NCBI GenBank assembly: GCA_002709085.1
Contig: PAPR01000027.1
Location: forward strand, 1 to 36,446
Direction of reading: 5' to 3'
Origin: Pseudooceanicola sp.
GTDB lineage: Bacteria > Pseudomonadota > Alphaproteobacteria > Rhodobacterales > Rhodobacteraceae
Length of the DNA stretch: 36,446 nucleotides
Shown: positions 8,969 through 18,042 of the stretch, piece after piece
Layout: every line of letters starts with the position of its first letter
Numbering within the stretch: position 1 is the stretch's first letter
The notes under the pieces: model-generated
What the model saw: the letters and a program-made list of their open reading frames with translations, nothing else
Databases searched by the model: none
Told to the model about the DNA's origin: nothing
Position numbers and translations under genes: made by a program

Positions 8969-9889
8969 ATGACGATCAAGGTATTTGGCCATACTTCTCC
9001 CGACACGGATTCCACCGGGTCCCCCATCATCTGGGCCTGGTACCTGAGCGAAGTGCGCGGGACCCCCGCCGTGCCCGTCCTGCTCGGAGAGCCGAACACC
9101 GAGGCTGCCTTTGTCATCGAGAAATGGGGCTTCGACAAGCCCGAGATTATTTCCAAGCTCGCCGCCGGCGACAAGGTTGTGATCGTGGACACCAACAACC
9201 CGTCCGAGTTGCCCGACTCGATCCATGACGCCGACATCATCCAGATCATTGATCATCACAAGCTCTCCGGCGGGCTGGAAACCAAGGCACCGATCGACAT
9301 CACGATCAAACCGCTCGCCTGTACCGCGACGATCATGCACAACCTGATGGGCGACAACGCGTCCAAGATGCCCGACAACATCAAGGGGGCGATGCTATCC
9401 TGCATCCTGTCGGACACGCTGGAATTTCGCTCACCCACCACCACCGATCAGGATCGCGACCTGGCCGTCTCTCTAGCCGCCGAGCTGAATATCGACCTTT
9501 CGACATACGCGGCGGAGATGTTCGAGGCGAAATCGGATATCTCGGCCTTTTCCGATGCAGAATTGATCCGCATGGACAGCAAGGAATACGAAACCGGTGG
9601 CACCAAGTTCCGCGTTTCGGTTCTGGAAACCACCGCGCCCAAGATCGTTCTCGACCGCAAGTCGAGCCTGATGGAGAGCTTTCAACTGGTGGCGACAGAG
9701 GACGGCGTCGACGAGGTCCTTCTGTTCGTGGTCGATATCCTGAACGAAGAGGCCACGCTGTTTGTGCCGAACGGACGCGTCAAGGGCGTCGCGGAAAAGA
9801 GCTTTGGCGTCACCGTCGAGGGCGATACTGTCGTCCTGCCGGGCGTGATGTCGCGCAAGAAGCAGATCATCCCAAACCTGAAAGTCTAA
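8969..9889 (+). CDS. ppaC: Manganese-dependent inorganic pyrophosphatase (family II)
   Basis: 306 residues, a DHH-superfamily family II pyrophosphatase that hydrolyses pyrophosphate released by biosynthesis. The metal ligands are all visible: His8, Asp12 and Asp14 (GHTSPDTDST), Asp74 (IVDTNN), and the Asp95-His96-His97 motif. The C-terminal substrate-binding SRKKQ is at the end of the second domain. It is a single-gene unit with its own promoter and a strong terminator. Family II enzymes are unusual in proteobacteria but known in Rhodobacter relatives. Confidence 0.96.
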   Translation: MTIKVFGHTSPDTDSTGSPIIWAWYLSEVRGTPAVPVLLGEPNTEAAFVIEKWGFDKPEIISKLAAGDKVVIVDTNNPSELPDSIHDADIIQIIDHHKLSGGLETKAPIDITIKPLACTATIMHNLMGDNASKMPDNIKGAMLSCILSDTLEFRSPTTTDQDRDLAVSLAAELNIDLSTYAAEMFEAKSDISAFSDAELIRMDSKEYETGGTKFRVSVLETTAPKIVLDRKSSLMESFQLVATEDGVDEVLLFVVDILNEEATLFVPNGRVKGVAEKSFGVTVEGDTVVLPGVMSRKKQIIPNLKV

Positions 9890-9939
9890 GGGCCAGAGGG
9901 CGCACGCCGGCGCGTGCCGCCCACCCGTACGATCGAATC

Positions 9940-9968
9940 TGCCGCACGCCATCGTGCGGCATTTTTTT
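9940..9968 (+). terminator. Rho-independent terminator after ppaC
   Basis: Stem GCCGCAC (9941-9947) / GTGCGGC (9954-9960), loop GCCATC, then T7 (9962-9968). A flanking T-A pair extends the stem. Confidence 0.9.
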
Positions 9969-10050
9969 CGCCGCCCGCCACTCTTCGGGGTCTGGCCATT
10001 CGCCCTGCCCTTGCCTAGCCTGCTCATTCACGCCGTCATCAGGAAATTAT

Positions 10051-10926
10051 ATGACCCAGATCGTTTCTGCACTGGCCGAAGTTTCGGATCGCTACGACGC
10101 CTTGTTCGTCGACCTTTGGGGCTGCGTGCACAACGGGATCACCGCCTTTCCCGCGGCCTGTGATGCCTTGATCCGCTACCGCGAGCGGGGCGGAACGGTG
10201 GTGCTGGTGACGAACTCCCCCCGGACCCGATCCGCGGTCGAGGTCCAGTTGCAGGGGTTCGGCGTTCCCCCCGAGGTCTGGGATACCATCGCGACGTCTG
10301 GCGACAGCGCGCGCGCGGCCGCATTCGACGGGGCGGTCGGTCAAAAAGTCTACTTCATCGGCGGCCCGGATGAGGAAGACGCGTTTCTTCATCCGCTCAA
10401 GATCCAGAACGACCCGATCAAGATCACCACGACCGAAGTGGATCGCGCCGAGGGCATCATCTGCACCGGTCCCTTCGATCCAAGCGCCGACCCCGCCATC
10501 CTGCGCCCGCAATTGCTGGTGGCCAAGGCGCGCGGCCTGAAACTGCTGTGCGCCAACCCCGATATCGTCGTGGATCGCGGTGAACGCCGCGAGTGGTGTG
10601 CCGGCGCTGTCGCGCGGTTATACACCGAAATGGGCGGAGAGAGCCTCTACTTCGGCAAGCCGCATCCGCCGATCTACGATCTCGCGCGGCGCCGTCTGTC
10701 AGCCCTGGACAAATCCGTCGGGAATGACGGGATCCTCGCCATCGGCGATGGAATCGCCACCGACATCATGGGCGCGATGGGCGAGGATATAGATTCGCTC
10801 TTTATCACCGGCGGGCTGGCAGCAGTTGAAACAAAAACCCGCGAACAGCCTGACGCGGCTGCGCTAACCGATTACCTCGAAAGGGAAAAGAACGCCCCGA
10901 CCTATGCAATCGGTTTCCTGCGCTAA
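10051..10926 (+). CDS. TIGR01459-type HAD-IIA hydrolase (NagD-like phosphatase)
   Basis: 291 residues of the HAD superfamily, class IIA. The nucleophile motif is DLWGCVHNG with Asp21 (the family has DxWG in place of DxD). TNSPR (motif 2), the Lys in FGKPHPP (motif 3) and GDGIATDIMGA (motif 4) are all present. It probably dephosphorylates a small metabolite; the substrate is unknown. It stands alone between ppaC and the MaoC gene. Its ATG at 10051 has only a weak ribosome site (CAGGAAA). Confidence 0.85.
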   Translation: MTQIVSALAEVSDRYDALFVDLWGCVHNGITAFPAACDALIRYRERGGTVVLVTNSPRTRSAVEVQLQGFGVPPEVWDTIATSGDSARAAAFDGAVGQKVYFIGGPDEEDAFLHPLKIQNDPIKITTTEVDRAEGIICTGPFDPSADPAILRPQLLVAKARGLKLLCANPDIVVDRGERREWCAGAVARLYTEMGGESLYFGKPHPPIYDLARRRLSALDKSVGNDGILAIGDGIATDIMGAMGEDIDSLFITGGLAAVETKTREQPDAAALTDYLEREKNAPTYAIGFLR

Positions 10927-10939
10927 CCGCAATCAGGAC

Positions 10940-10967
10940 TTGATTTTCTGCACCAGCAAAGTAATAA
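10940..10967 (+). promoter_or_regulatory. Promoter of the MaoC hydratase gene
   Basis: TTGATT (10940-10945), a 16-bp spacer and TAATAA (10962-10967) in an AT-rich 104-bp gap. A strong GGGAGGGAG ribosome site precedes the ATG at 11031. Confidence 0.5.
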
Positions 10968-11030
10968 AGTTACCCTAACCACAGATATCACTATCTGAAT
11001 ATTGCTTTGCGTTAATAAGGGAGGGAGACG

Positions 11031-11474
11031 ATGTTGGACAATTTCCCGCGCGGAACGATCTGTATCGAAGACATCGAGATGGGCATGACGCGCCACCTGC
11101 GCAAAGTCATCACCGACGAAGATATCGAGATGTTCGCCCAGGTCTCCACCGACCGCAATCCCGTGCACCTCGACGAGTCCTACGCGCAGGACACGATCTT
11201 TGAAGGGCGTATCGCGCATGGCATGCTGACCGCCGGTCTGATCTCGGCCGTGATCGGAGAGCAACTGCCGGGCCACGGCACGGTCTACATGGGTCAGACG
11301 CTGAAATTCCTCGCCCCCGTCCGCCCCGGCGATACAGTCGTTGCCGAGGTCGAGGTGATCGGTATCGATCACGCCAAGCGCCGCGTGAAGCTTGACTGTC
11401 GCTGCAAGGTCGATGGCAAGAAGGTCCTCATCGGCGAGGCCAACGTGCTGGCCCCCTCTCGCAAGTTCGACTGA
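11031..11474 (+). CDS. MaoC family (R)-enoyl-CoA hydratase-like protein
   Basis: 147 residues with a single hot-dog fold of the MaoC type. The hydratase motif STDRNPVHLDESYA with catalytic Asp41 and His46 and the following RIAHGMLTAGLIS are intact, as in PhaJ-type (R)-specific enoyl-CoA hydratases. These hydrate trans-2-enoyl-CoA, linking beta-oxidation to other pathways. No polyhydroxyalkanoate genes are adjacent, so the specific role is open. It has its own promoter. Confidence 0.85.
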   Translation: MLDNFPRGTICIEDIEMGMTRHLRKVITDEDIEMFAQVSTDRNPVHLDESYAQDTIFEGRIAHGMLTAGLISAVIGEQLPGHGTVYMGQTLKFLAPVRPGDTVVAEVEVIGIDHAKRRVKLDCRCKVDGKKVLIGEANVLAPSRKFD

Positions 11475-11591
11475 AAAGGCCGCCTCGGGAGGGTTTGCAG
11501 GCCAAGCGAGGGCCAAGTCCGTGCCCCCGCCCATCCACGGACCGTTCCGCGCCCTCTTGCGCCTGCCCCCGCCCGGCGATACCCCTCTGAC

Positions 11592-12530
11592 ATGAGGATC
11601 GTACGCGACTACCAATTTATCACCGAGGCCGACCAGGGGGCCGCCATCGCCATCGGAAATTTCGACGGCGTTCACATAGGCCATCGCGCTGTAATCGACC
11701 TGGCGCGCGAACAGGCCGACCGCCTGGAGGCCCCGCTCGGCGTGATGACCTTTGAGCCGCATCCGCGCCAGTTGTTCGCCCCCGATGCACCGCCGTTTCG
11801 CCTGACAGGCCCTGCCGCGCGCGCGCATCGTCTGGAAAAATACGGCGTCGATATCCTATATGAGCTGACCTTCAACGCCGCCCTCGCGGCCCTGCCCCCG
11901 GACAAGTTCGTCCAGCGCGTGCTGGTTGACGGCCTTGGGGTCCGGCATGTGGTGGTCGGGGCGGATTTCCACTTTGGCGCAAAACGGGCCGGCACCACAG
12001 AGATGCTCACCGATTTCGGAGACAGGCTGGGCTTTGGTGTCACCGTGGCGAAGCTGGTCGCCGAGGGCGATGCGGAGGTCTCTTCCACCGCGATCCGCGA
12101 AGCTCTGGCCGAGGGCGCGCCGCGCGATGCCGCCGCCATGCTGGGCCATAGGCACCGGATCGAGGGCCCGGTGATCCGCGGTGACCAACGTGGGCGCGAT
12201 CTGGGCTTTCCAACGGCGAACATGTCCCTGACCGGCCTGCACCAGCCCAAATACGGCGTCTACGCCGTTCTCGCCGATGTGTTGAGCGGCCCGCACAAGG
12301 GCAGATATCAAGGCGCTGCCTCTATCGGTATCCGGCCCCAGTTTGACGGTGAGACGCCGAACCTGGAGACCTATCTCTTTGACTTCAAAGGCGATATATA
12401 CGACGAAACCATATCAATCGCACTCGTCGAATACCTTCGGCCGGAAACCAAGTTTGACTCCATTGACGCGCTGATTGCGCAGATGGAGGCCGACTGCACC
12501 GCTGCGCGACGTATCCTGGACGCGATATGA
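11592..12530 (+). CDS. ribF: Bifunctional riboflavin kinase / FAD synthetase
   Basis: 312 residues making FMN and then FAD from riboflavin. The N-terminal FAD synthetase (nucleotidyltransferase) part shows GNFDGVHIGH (22-31), GADFHFGAKRAG and the VSSTAIREAL segment. The C-terminal riboflavin kinase shows RGRDLGFPTANM, KYGVYAV, GAASIGIRPQF and NLETYLFDF. It heads a compact operon with the cysteine-cluster gene (4-nt ATGA overlap) and the threonine aldolase. The 117-bp gap before it is GC-rich, and I saw no riboswitch in it. Confidence 0.96.
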   Translation: MRIVRDYQFITEADQGAAIAIGNFDGVHIGHRAVIDLAREQADRLEAPLGVMTFEPHPRQLFAPDAPPFRLTGPAARAHRLEKYGVDILYELTFNAALAALPPDKFVQRVLVDGLGVRHVVVGADFHFGAKRAGTTEMLTDFGDRLGFGVTVAKLVAEGDAEVSSTAIREALAEGAPRDAAAMLGHRHRIEGPVIRGDQRGRDLGFPTANMSLTGLHQPKYGVYAVLADVLSGPHKGRYQGAASIGIRPQFDGETPNLETYLFDFKGDIYDETISIALVEYLRPETKFDSIDALIAQMEADCTAARRILDAI

Positions 12531-13000
12531 GCGATGATCCCATCAAGCGGGACGGCCTGAAGCCGCGCTATTGGGAAACCACGCCGCTGACCAAGATGTC
12601 GTCGGCGGAATGGGAGGCCCTGTGCGACGGCTGCGGCAAGTGCTGCCTCAACAAGCTGGAGGATGAGGACACCGGAGAGGTCGCCCTCACCCGCGTGGCC
12701 TGTCGCCTGCTGGATGATGCCACCTGCCGCTGCGCGCAATATCCGATCCGCCACCAGTTCGTGCCCGACTGCATCACCCTAGACCCCGGCACCATCCACA
12801 AACACATGTACTGGCTGCCCCAGACCTGCGCCTATCGCCTGCTGCACGAGGGGCGACCGCTATATGATTGGCACCCGCTGATCTCGGGCACCGCCGAAAG
12901 CGTGCACCGCGCCGGTGTGTCGATGCAAGGCCGCACCTATTCCGAATACGAGATCGCGGACGAAGATTGGGAAGAGCACATCATCGAGGAGCCCACCTGA
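12527..13000 (+). CDS. YcgN family cysteine-cluster protein (UPF0260)
   Basis: 157 residues of the YcgN/UPF0260 family. Cysteines group in LCDGCGKCCLNKL (about 33-43) and again in the VACRLLDDATCRCAQYP and FVPDCI segments, an arrangement suited to binding a metal or Fe-S cluster. Function is unknown. Its start overlaps the end of ribF and its stop overlaps the next ATG, so the three genes are almost certainly translated from one message. Confidence 0.85.
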   Translation: MSDDPIKRDGLKPRYWETTPLTKMSSAEWEALCDGCGKCCLNKLEDEDTGEVALTRVACRLLDDATCRCAQYPIRHQFVPDCITLDPGTIHKHMYWLPQTCAYRLLHEGRPLYDWHPLISGTAESVHRAGVSMQGRTYSEYEIADEDWEEHIIEEPT

Positions 13001-14046
13001 TGCATTTCGCTTCGGACAACACCGGCCCGGTGCATCCGACCATCATGCAGGCGCTGAGCGAAGCGAATGCCGGCTACGCGCCCTCATATGGCACCGATCC
13101 GCTGATGAGCGAGGTCGAGACGCGGATCCGCGAGATCTTTGAAGCCCCCGAAGCCGCCGTCTATCTGGTTGCGACGGGAACGGCGGCGAACTGTCTCGGG
13201 CTCGCCTGCCTCGCGCCGCCGACGCATACCGTCTTTTGCACGCCGAACGCCCATATCCACGAAGATGAATGCAACGCGCCGGAATTCTACACCGGCGGCG
13301 CAAAGCTGACGCTGGTCGGCGAAACGGACAAGATGACGTCCCATACTCTGCGCGCCGCGATCGACGCCGAGGAGATACGCGGCGTGCATGGGCCGCAACG
13401 TGGCCCCGTTTCCCTGACGCAGGCCACCGAGAAGGGCCAGATCTACAGCCTGGCGGAGTTGTGCGCCCTGACGGAGGTGGCTCGGGACTACGCCCTGCCC
13501 GTCCAGATGGACGGCGCGCGTTTTGCCAATGCGCTTGTCACGCTCAACTGTTCCGCCGCCGACATGACCTGGCGTGCCGGCGTCGATGTGCTGTCATTCG
13601 GCGGTACGAAGAACGGCTGCATGGGGGTCGAGGCTGTCGTGCTGTTCGACCCCGCGCGCGCCTGGGAATTCGAGCTGCGGCGCAAGCGCGGTGCGCATCT
13701 GTTTTCCAAACATCGTTATCTCTCGGCCCAGATGGCCAGCTATCTGCGCGACGACCTCTGGTTGCAAACCGCGCGTCGGGCCAATGACAATATGGCGCGG
13801 TTGACCGAGGGTTTGCTGACGCGGGAGGGGGTGGCACTGCGCTACCCTGTAGAGGCGAACCTCAGCTTTATCGAGATGCCGCGCGCCGCCCTACAACGCC
13901 TTCAGGCGGCCGGGGCAGCCTTTTCGGTATACGAAGGGGTATTGGATGGCCCCGATCCGGATGAGAGATTGCTGATCCGCCTCGTCGCCGATTGGGCGGT
14001 TCAATCCGAGGATATCGCCCGGTTTGTCGAGATCGCCGGAGGTTGA
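13000..14046 (+). CDS. Low-specificity L-threonine aldolase / beta-eliminating lyase family
   Basis: 348 residues of a fold-type I PLP enzyme that splits L-threonine or allo-threonine into glycine and acetaldehyde. The N-terminal MHFASDNTGPVHP is typical of the family. LSFGGTKNG holds the PLP lysine Lys204, and VQMDGARFANA holds Asp171. The ATG at 13000 overlaps the TGA of the preceding gene (TGATG), which sets the start; longer in-frame openings upstream run through that gene. Gene symbol left blank because several paralogues share this annotation. Confidence 0.88.
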   Translation: MHFASDNTGPVHPTIMQALSEANAGYAPSYGTDPLMSEVETRIREIFEAPEAAVYLVATGTAANCLGLACLAPPTHTVFCTPNAHIHEDECNAPEFYTGGAKLTLVGETDKMTSHTLRAAIDAEEIRGVHGPQRGPVSLTQATEKGQIYSLAELCALTEVARDYALPVQMDGARFANALVTLNCSAADMTWRAGVDVLSFGGTKNGCMGVEAVVLFDPARAWEFELRRKRGAHLFSKHRYLSAQMASYLRDDLWLQTARRANDNMARLTEGLLTREGVALRYPVEANLSFIEMPRAALQRLQAAGAAFSVYEGVLDGPDPDERLLIRLVADWAVQSEDIARFVEIAGG

Positions 14047-14155
14047 TGCATCGCCTCGCCGTGCCGTCGGAAACAGCGCGCGCACGACGGTTCGGAGTTG
14101 GGCCATCACTCAATAACGTGAACGCCCCGCCGCCCTGCGTTTAAGTTGAGGGATA

Positions 14156-14175
14156 CGCGGCGCCCATACGCCGCG
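14156..14175. other. Hairpin between convergent genes (possible terminator)
   Basis: CGCGGCG (14156-14162), loop CCCATA, CGCCGCG (14169-14175). It lies in the 176-bp gap between the threonine aldolase and the convergent hydrolase. It lacks a T-tract, so intrinsic termination is uncertain. Nothing else was recognised in this gap. Confidence 0.35.
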
Positions 14176-14222
14176 CATGGACCACGGGCGTCCCACACCC
14201 GCAGTACCGTCCATTCGACCGA

Positions 14223-15032
14223 TCAGCCCAGGAACGACTTGATCAAAGTCCCCGTCTCACCTGCATGCGAGACCGGCACCATATGACCGGCACCCTGCAC
14301 GGTCTCGATCTTCGCATTCGCGATAAGATCGCGGAGCGCGGTGACCACCTCGTGACTGCCCTCGGGACTTTCGGAACCATCTATCAGCAATGTCGGCATA
14401 GCCATGCGCGCGATATGGCCGTCCGCCAGGATCCGATCAGGGTCGCCGTTGTTGGTCACATAGGCGGCCTTGATGAGAGGCATCTGGGCGGAAAATTGCG
14501 TCTGCTGCGCCTCGCTCATCGCCTCCCAGGGTTCGCCGCCGCCCCAATCCTTGAGGAAGGCTTGCGCGGCGGTCCGGAAATCGTTCCTCTCCAGAGCCGT
14601 ATCAATCGGCGCGCTCTCGACCATCTGCCGGTCGCGATACGCGGGATTGGCGATATAGGCCGGGGTGAAGAATACTGGTTCGATCAGGACGAGACGGCGG
14701 ACGAGCTTGGGCGCGGTCGCGGCAATCCGCAGCGCTGCGGTCGCGCCAAAGGAATGCCCGATCAGATCGACCGGCGCGGTCCAATCCGCAATCATGCCAC
14801 GAATTTGAGCACAGACCGCATCCTGCAGGACCCCGGCCCCGTCCCAAGGGTCGCTGCGCCCATGTCCCGGCAGATCAAAGGCGCGGCACTCATGGGTTTC
14901 GGCGAGTTGACCCGCAACACCTCTCCACGCGCCGGAATGTCCCAGTGAGCAATGCACCAGCAGGGCGCGCCCCGGCCCGCCGGGCCATGCGCGCCACGCG
15001 GTAAGGTGACCGCCGTAAACTTCTGTTTTCAT
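14223..15032 (-). CDS. Alpha/beta hydrolase
   Basis: 269 residues with the alpha/beta-hydrolase fold. The nucleophile elbow GHSFGA holds Ser94, an LLIDGSES segment could supply the acid and GAGHMVPVSH the catalytic His. FDLPGHGRSD before the elbow is typical of esterase or lyase-type members. The substrate is unknown. The ATG overlaps the stop of the upstream isomerase gene by 4 nt, so the two are an operon. Confidence 0.88.
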   Translation of the reverse strand: MKTEVYGGHLTAWRAWPGGPGRALLVHCSLGHSGAWRGVAGQLAETHECRAFDLPGHGRSDPWDGAGVLQDAVCAQIRGMIADWTAPVDLIGHSFGATAALRIAATAPKLVRRLVLIEPVFFTPAYIANPAYRDRQMVESAPIDTALERNDFRTAAQAFLKDWGGGEPWEAMSEAQQTQFSAQMPLIKAAYVTNNGDPDRILADGHIARMAMPTLLIDGSESPEGSHEVVTALRDLIANAKIETVQGAGHMVPVSHAGETGTLIKSFLG

Positions 15033-15631
15033 CCAAGCCGCCCCGCGAGAAACAACTCGAGCATATCAAGCCGGTCCTGGCCCCAGAACTTTTCGACGCC
15101 GTCGACGAGATAGAAGGGTGCGCCGAAGACGCCGGCCTTGATCGCCTCGTCCGCATTCGCCTCGTAGGTGGTCGCGCCCTGCAACAAGCCACTGTCGGCG
15201 AGTTCGGGATCAAAGCCCGCACGCGTCAGGCAATCACGGATCACACCGTTGTCGGCAATGTCCTTTTCTTCGGCCCAGCATGCGCGAAGCAGATTTTGCG
15301 TCAACTTGCCAACATCGCCGCCACCCGCCGCCTGCGCTGCGATGATCGCATAGCTTGAGGGCGCCGGGTTGGTCGGAAAATGCGCCGGTTCCAGCGTCAA
15401 ATCCATGCCCAAAGCGGCCCTCCAGTGACGCAGCTCCTGCATGCGATAATCCCGACGCGCCTGCGCGCGCTCTCCCAGGGGGAGCCCGCCGGTCGCCTTG
15501 AACACTCGACCCAGGTCACAGGGCTTGTAAGTGACGCTTGCGCCATGCTTTTCGGCGATCTCTTCCAGCCGTGAGCCCGCCAGATATGTCCAAGGAGAAA
15601 GGGTGACGAAGTAATAGTCGATATGCGGCAT
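15029..15631 (-). CDS. 2-hydroxychromene-2-carboxylate isomerase-like (DsbA family)
   Basis: 200 residues with a thioredoxin-like DsbA/kappa-GST fold. SPWTYLA (12-18) stands where DsbA enzymes have CxxC and carries the serine typical of HCCA isomerases. VFGAPFYLVDG is the cis-Pro loop. The family isomerises 2-hydroxychromene-2-carboxylate in naphthalene breakdown using glutathione. No aromatic-ring genes are near, so this is probably a general glutathione-dependent isomerase. It is first in a two-gene operon with the hydrolase. An AGGAGG-like site precedes the start. Confidence 0.85.
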   Translation of the reverse strand: MPHIDYYFVTLSPWTYLAGSRLEEIAEKHGASVTYKPCDLGRVFKATGGLPLGERAQARRDYRMQELRHWRAALGMDLTLEPAHFPTNPAPSSYAIIAAQAAGGGDVGKLTQNLLRACWAEEKDIADNGVIRDCLTRAGFDPELADSGLLQGATTYEANADEAIKAGVFGAPFYLVDGVEKFWGQDRLDMLELFLAGRLG

Positions 15632-15698
15632 GATATCCTCCTGCCCGGTTTGGCAAGACCCTACCGGGGTGGTAAGCGGGGTTCAACGTCCCGAATCT

Positions 15699-15727
15699 TT
15701 GAAACTGCCCCACCTGCCCCCTATCAA
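15699..15727 (+). promoter_or_regulatory. prs promoter
   Basis: TTGAAA (15699-15704), a 17-bp spacer and TATCAA (15722-15727), 20 bp before the ATG, with GGAG between. The match to a sigma70 promoter is good. Confidence 0.6.
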
Positions 15728-15747
15728 ATCGCCCTCCCGGAGCTGCC

Positions 15748-16764
15748 ATGCCAAATGTTGTCGAACCCAAGCTCATCGCCGGTAATTCCAACCGGCCGCT
15801 TGCGAAATCCATTGCCCGGCGTATGTCGACCCACCGCGGCGTCCACATTGATCCGGTCGATGCGCGCGTCGAGCGGTTCAATGACGGCGAGATCTTTGTC
15901 GAAGTGTTCGAGAACGTGCGCGGCGAGGACATGTTCATCATTCAGTCGACCTCCAATCCGGCGAATGACAACCTGATGGAACTGCTGATCATGGCCGATG
16001 CGCTGCGCCGCTCCTCTGCCCAGCGCGTGACCGCCGTGATCCCCTATTTCGGCTATGCCCGCCAGGATCGCCGCACCAAGGCCCGGACCCCGATCACCGC
16101 CAAACTGGTGGCGAACATGCTGGTCGAGGCGGGAATCGAACGGGTTCTGACGATGGATTTGCACGCCGCGCAAATTCAGGGGTTCTTCGACATTCCGGTC
16201 GACAACCTCTACGCCAGCCCGATCTTCGCGCTGGATATCCGCGAGAAGTTCAAGGACCGCATGGACGAGATCATGGTCGTCTCTCCGGACGTCGGCGGCG
16301 TGGCCCGCGCCCGCGAGCTGGCCAAGCGGATCAACGCCCCCCTCTCCATCGTCGACAAACGCCGTGAAAAACCCGGCGAAGTCGCCGAGATGACCGTCAT
16401 CGGTGAGGTAAAGGACAAGATCTGCGTGATGATCGACGACATGTGCGACACCGCCGGCACCCTGTGCAAGGCGGCGGAACTGCTGCTGGAGTACGGCGCC
16501 AAGGAAGTGCACGCCTATGTCACCCACGGTGTCCTCTCCGGCCCGGCGGTTGAGCGGATCGGCAATTCGGTGCTGAAGAACCTCGTCATCACGGACACCA
16601 TCGCGGCCCCTGCCCCGGTCAAGGACTGCCCGCAGATCCGCGTTCTCCCGACAGCGCCGCTGTTCGCGCAGGCCATTTTGAACATCTGGAACGGCACTTC
16701 GGTCTCTTCGTTGTTCGAAACGGAAACGATGGAGCCGATCTACGAAGGCGTCTTTCGAAGCTGA
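15748..16764 (+). CDS. prs: Ribose-phosphate pyrophosphokinase
   Basis: 338 residues that make PRPP from ribose 5-phosphate and ATP for nucleotide, His and Trp synthesis. Visible signatures are GNSNRPLA near the N-terminus, [26 protein letters not shown] and the PRPP-binding loop [17 protein letters not shown]. The C-terminus is slightly longer than the usual ~315 residues. It is a single gene with its own promoter; pyrB downstream uses PRPP's pathway but has a separate promoter. Confidence 0.97.
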   Translation: MPNVVEPKLIAGNSNRPLAKSIARRMSTHRGVHIDPVDARVERFNDGEIFVEVFENVRGEDMFIIQSTSNPANDNLMELLIMADALRRSSAQRVTAVIPYFGYARQDRRTKARTPITAKLVANMLVEAGIERVLTMDLHAAQIQGFFDIPVDNLYASPIFALDIREKFKDRMDEIMVVSPDVGGVARARELAKRINAPLSIVDKRREKPGEVAEMTVIGEVKDKICVMIDDMCDTAGTLCKAAELLLEYGAKEVHAYVTHGVLSGPAVERIGNSVLKNLVITDTIAAPAPVKDCPQIRVLPTAPLFAQAILNIWNGTSVSSLFETETMEPIYEGVFRS

Positions 16765-16820
16765 TCCGGGAGAGCGGGTGAAGGCGCGCTGGTCAGGGCT
16801 CACGCTCGACGGCGCGGGAT

Positions 16821-16895
16821 CGGGGGCTGTCTGCCCCCGCCGGGCCACGCCTGCGGCTTTGCCCCGTCCCCCCGAGGATATTTGCGAAACCAAAG
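16821..16895. repeat. Intergenic repeat, copy 2 (Rhodobacteraceae 'CCCCGAGGATATTT' type)
   Basis: CGGGGGC (16821-16827) and GCCCCCG (16833-16839) form a hairpin around TGTCT. A GC-rich segment, then CCCCCCGAGGATATTT and CAAAG follow. The arrangement mirrors the copy at 711-788. It sits in the 221-bp gap between prs and pyrB and could end prs transcription, though there is no T-run right after the stem. Confidence 0.6.
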
Positions 16896-16931
16896 TGAGT
16901 GCTTGCGGCGGCAAAAGCCGGCTGACAGACC

Positions 16932-16960
16932 TTGTGACGCGGGCGCGGGATTTCTATAAG
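16932..16960 (+). promoter_or_regulatory. pyrB promoter
   Basis: TTGTGA (16932-16937), a 17-bp spacer and TATAAG (16955-16960), 25 bp before the pyrB ATG. The predicted leader is too short for an attenuator or PyrR-type control. Confidence 0.65.
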
Positions 16961-16985
16961 CGAGGCAATCGGATGGGGGACCGCC

Positions 16986-17930
16986 ATGGGCTTTAGACAG
17001 GATCACCTGCTGGGCATTGAGCCGCTGGCCCCCGACGAGATCCAGGAAATACTGGATTTGGCGGATGACTACGTCGCGCTGTCGCGCAGCGATGACAAGC
17101 ATTCGGACGCGCTGGCCGGTCTGACCCAGATCAACATGTTCTTTGAGAATTCCACCCGTACGCAGGCGAGTTTCGAGCTGGCCGGGAAACGGCTGGGCGC
17201 GGATGTGATGAACATGTCGCTGGCGGCCTCGTCGATCAAGAAGGGCGAAACCCTGATCGATACGGCGATGACCCTGAACGCGATGCGCCCGGACCTTCTG
17301 GTCGTGCGTCATCCGCACTCCGGCGCGGTCGACCTGCTGGCGCAAAAGGTCAACTGTGCGGTGCTGAACGCCGGCGATGGCCAGCATGAGCATCCGACGC
17401 AAGCTCTGCTCGACGCGCTGACCATCCGGCGCAAGAAGGGTCGTCTGCATCGTCTGTCGATCGCCATCTGCGGCGACATTGCCCATTCACGCGTGGCGAG
17501 GTCGAACCTGATCCTTCTCGGCAAGATGGAGAACCGAATCCGGCTGGTCGGCCCGCCGACCCTTATACCTGCCGGTATGGCGGACCTTGGTTGCGAGGTC
17601 TACGAGGACATGGCCGAAGGTCTGCGCGATGTCGACGTGGTGATGATGCTGCGCCTCCAGAAGGAACGGATGGACGGCGGGTTCATTCCTTCGGAGCGGG
17701 AGTATTATCACCTTTACGGTCTGGACGCGGAAAAGCTCGCCCATGCCAAGGAAGACGCCATCGTCATGCATCCGGGACCCATGAACCGCGGCGTCGAGAT
17801 CGACGGCGCGCTGGCCGACGACATCAACAGGTCGGTCATTCAGGAACAGGTGGAAATGGGCGTTTCCGTCCGCATGGCGGCGATGGATTTGTTGGCACGC
17901 AATCTCAAGCGCCGCAGGCAGGCCGCGTGA
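16986..17930 (+). CDS. pyrB: Aspartate carbamoyltransferase catalytic chain
   Basis: 314 residues catalysing carbamoyl phosphate + aspartate to carbamoyl aspartate, the second step of pyrimidine synthesis. The carbamoyl-phosphate loop [20 protein letters not shown] (52-71), [30 protein letters not shown] and [12 protein letters not shown] are all intact. No pyrI regulatory gene is present. Instead a dihydroorotase-like gene lacking active-site residues lies downstream, as in the Pseudomonas type of ATCase, where such a partner is needed for complex assembly. That comparison suggests a PyrB-PyrC' complex here. Confidence 0.96.
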   Translation: MGFRQDHLLGIEPLAPDEIQEILDLADDYVALSRSDDKHSDALAGLTQINMFFENSTRTQASFELAGKRLGADVMNMSLAASSIKKGETLIDTAMTLNAMRPDLLVVRHPHSGAVDLLAQKVNCAVLNAGDGQHEHPTQALLDALTIRRKKGRLHRLSIAICGDIAHSRVARSNLILLGKMENRIRLVGPPTLIPAGMADLGCEVYEDMAEGLRDVDVVMMLRLQKERMDGGFIPSEREYYHLYGLDAEKLAHAKEDAIVMHPGPMNRGVEIDGALADDINRSVIQEQVEMGVSVRMAAMDLLARNLKRRRQAA

Positions 17931-18042
17931 TGCAGCGCAGGTCGGATCTTGTCGCGGGCGCGGCGGTCTCAGCTGCATGCGTGCCGGCGCGGCATTGTGC
18001 GCCCCGTCGCGCATCGAACACGTCTTATCTAATGGAGGCATC

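Noticed and set aside
14046..14144. 32-codon ORF beginning in a TGATG overlap with the threonine aldolase stop
   Set aside because: Short and unrecognisable, with no evidence beyond the overlap.
15724..16914. 396-codon open frame on the minus strand across prs
   Set aside because: Shadow of prs in a high-GC genome; prs has all its catalytic motifs, a promoter and a ribosome site.
16765..16985. Pyrimidine attenuator or PyrR-binding leader before pyrB
   Set aside because: The hairpin belongs to the intergenic repeat and lies upstream of the likely pyrB promoter; the leader is only about 20 nt.
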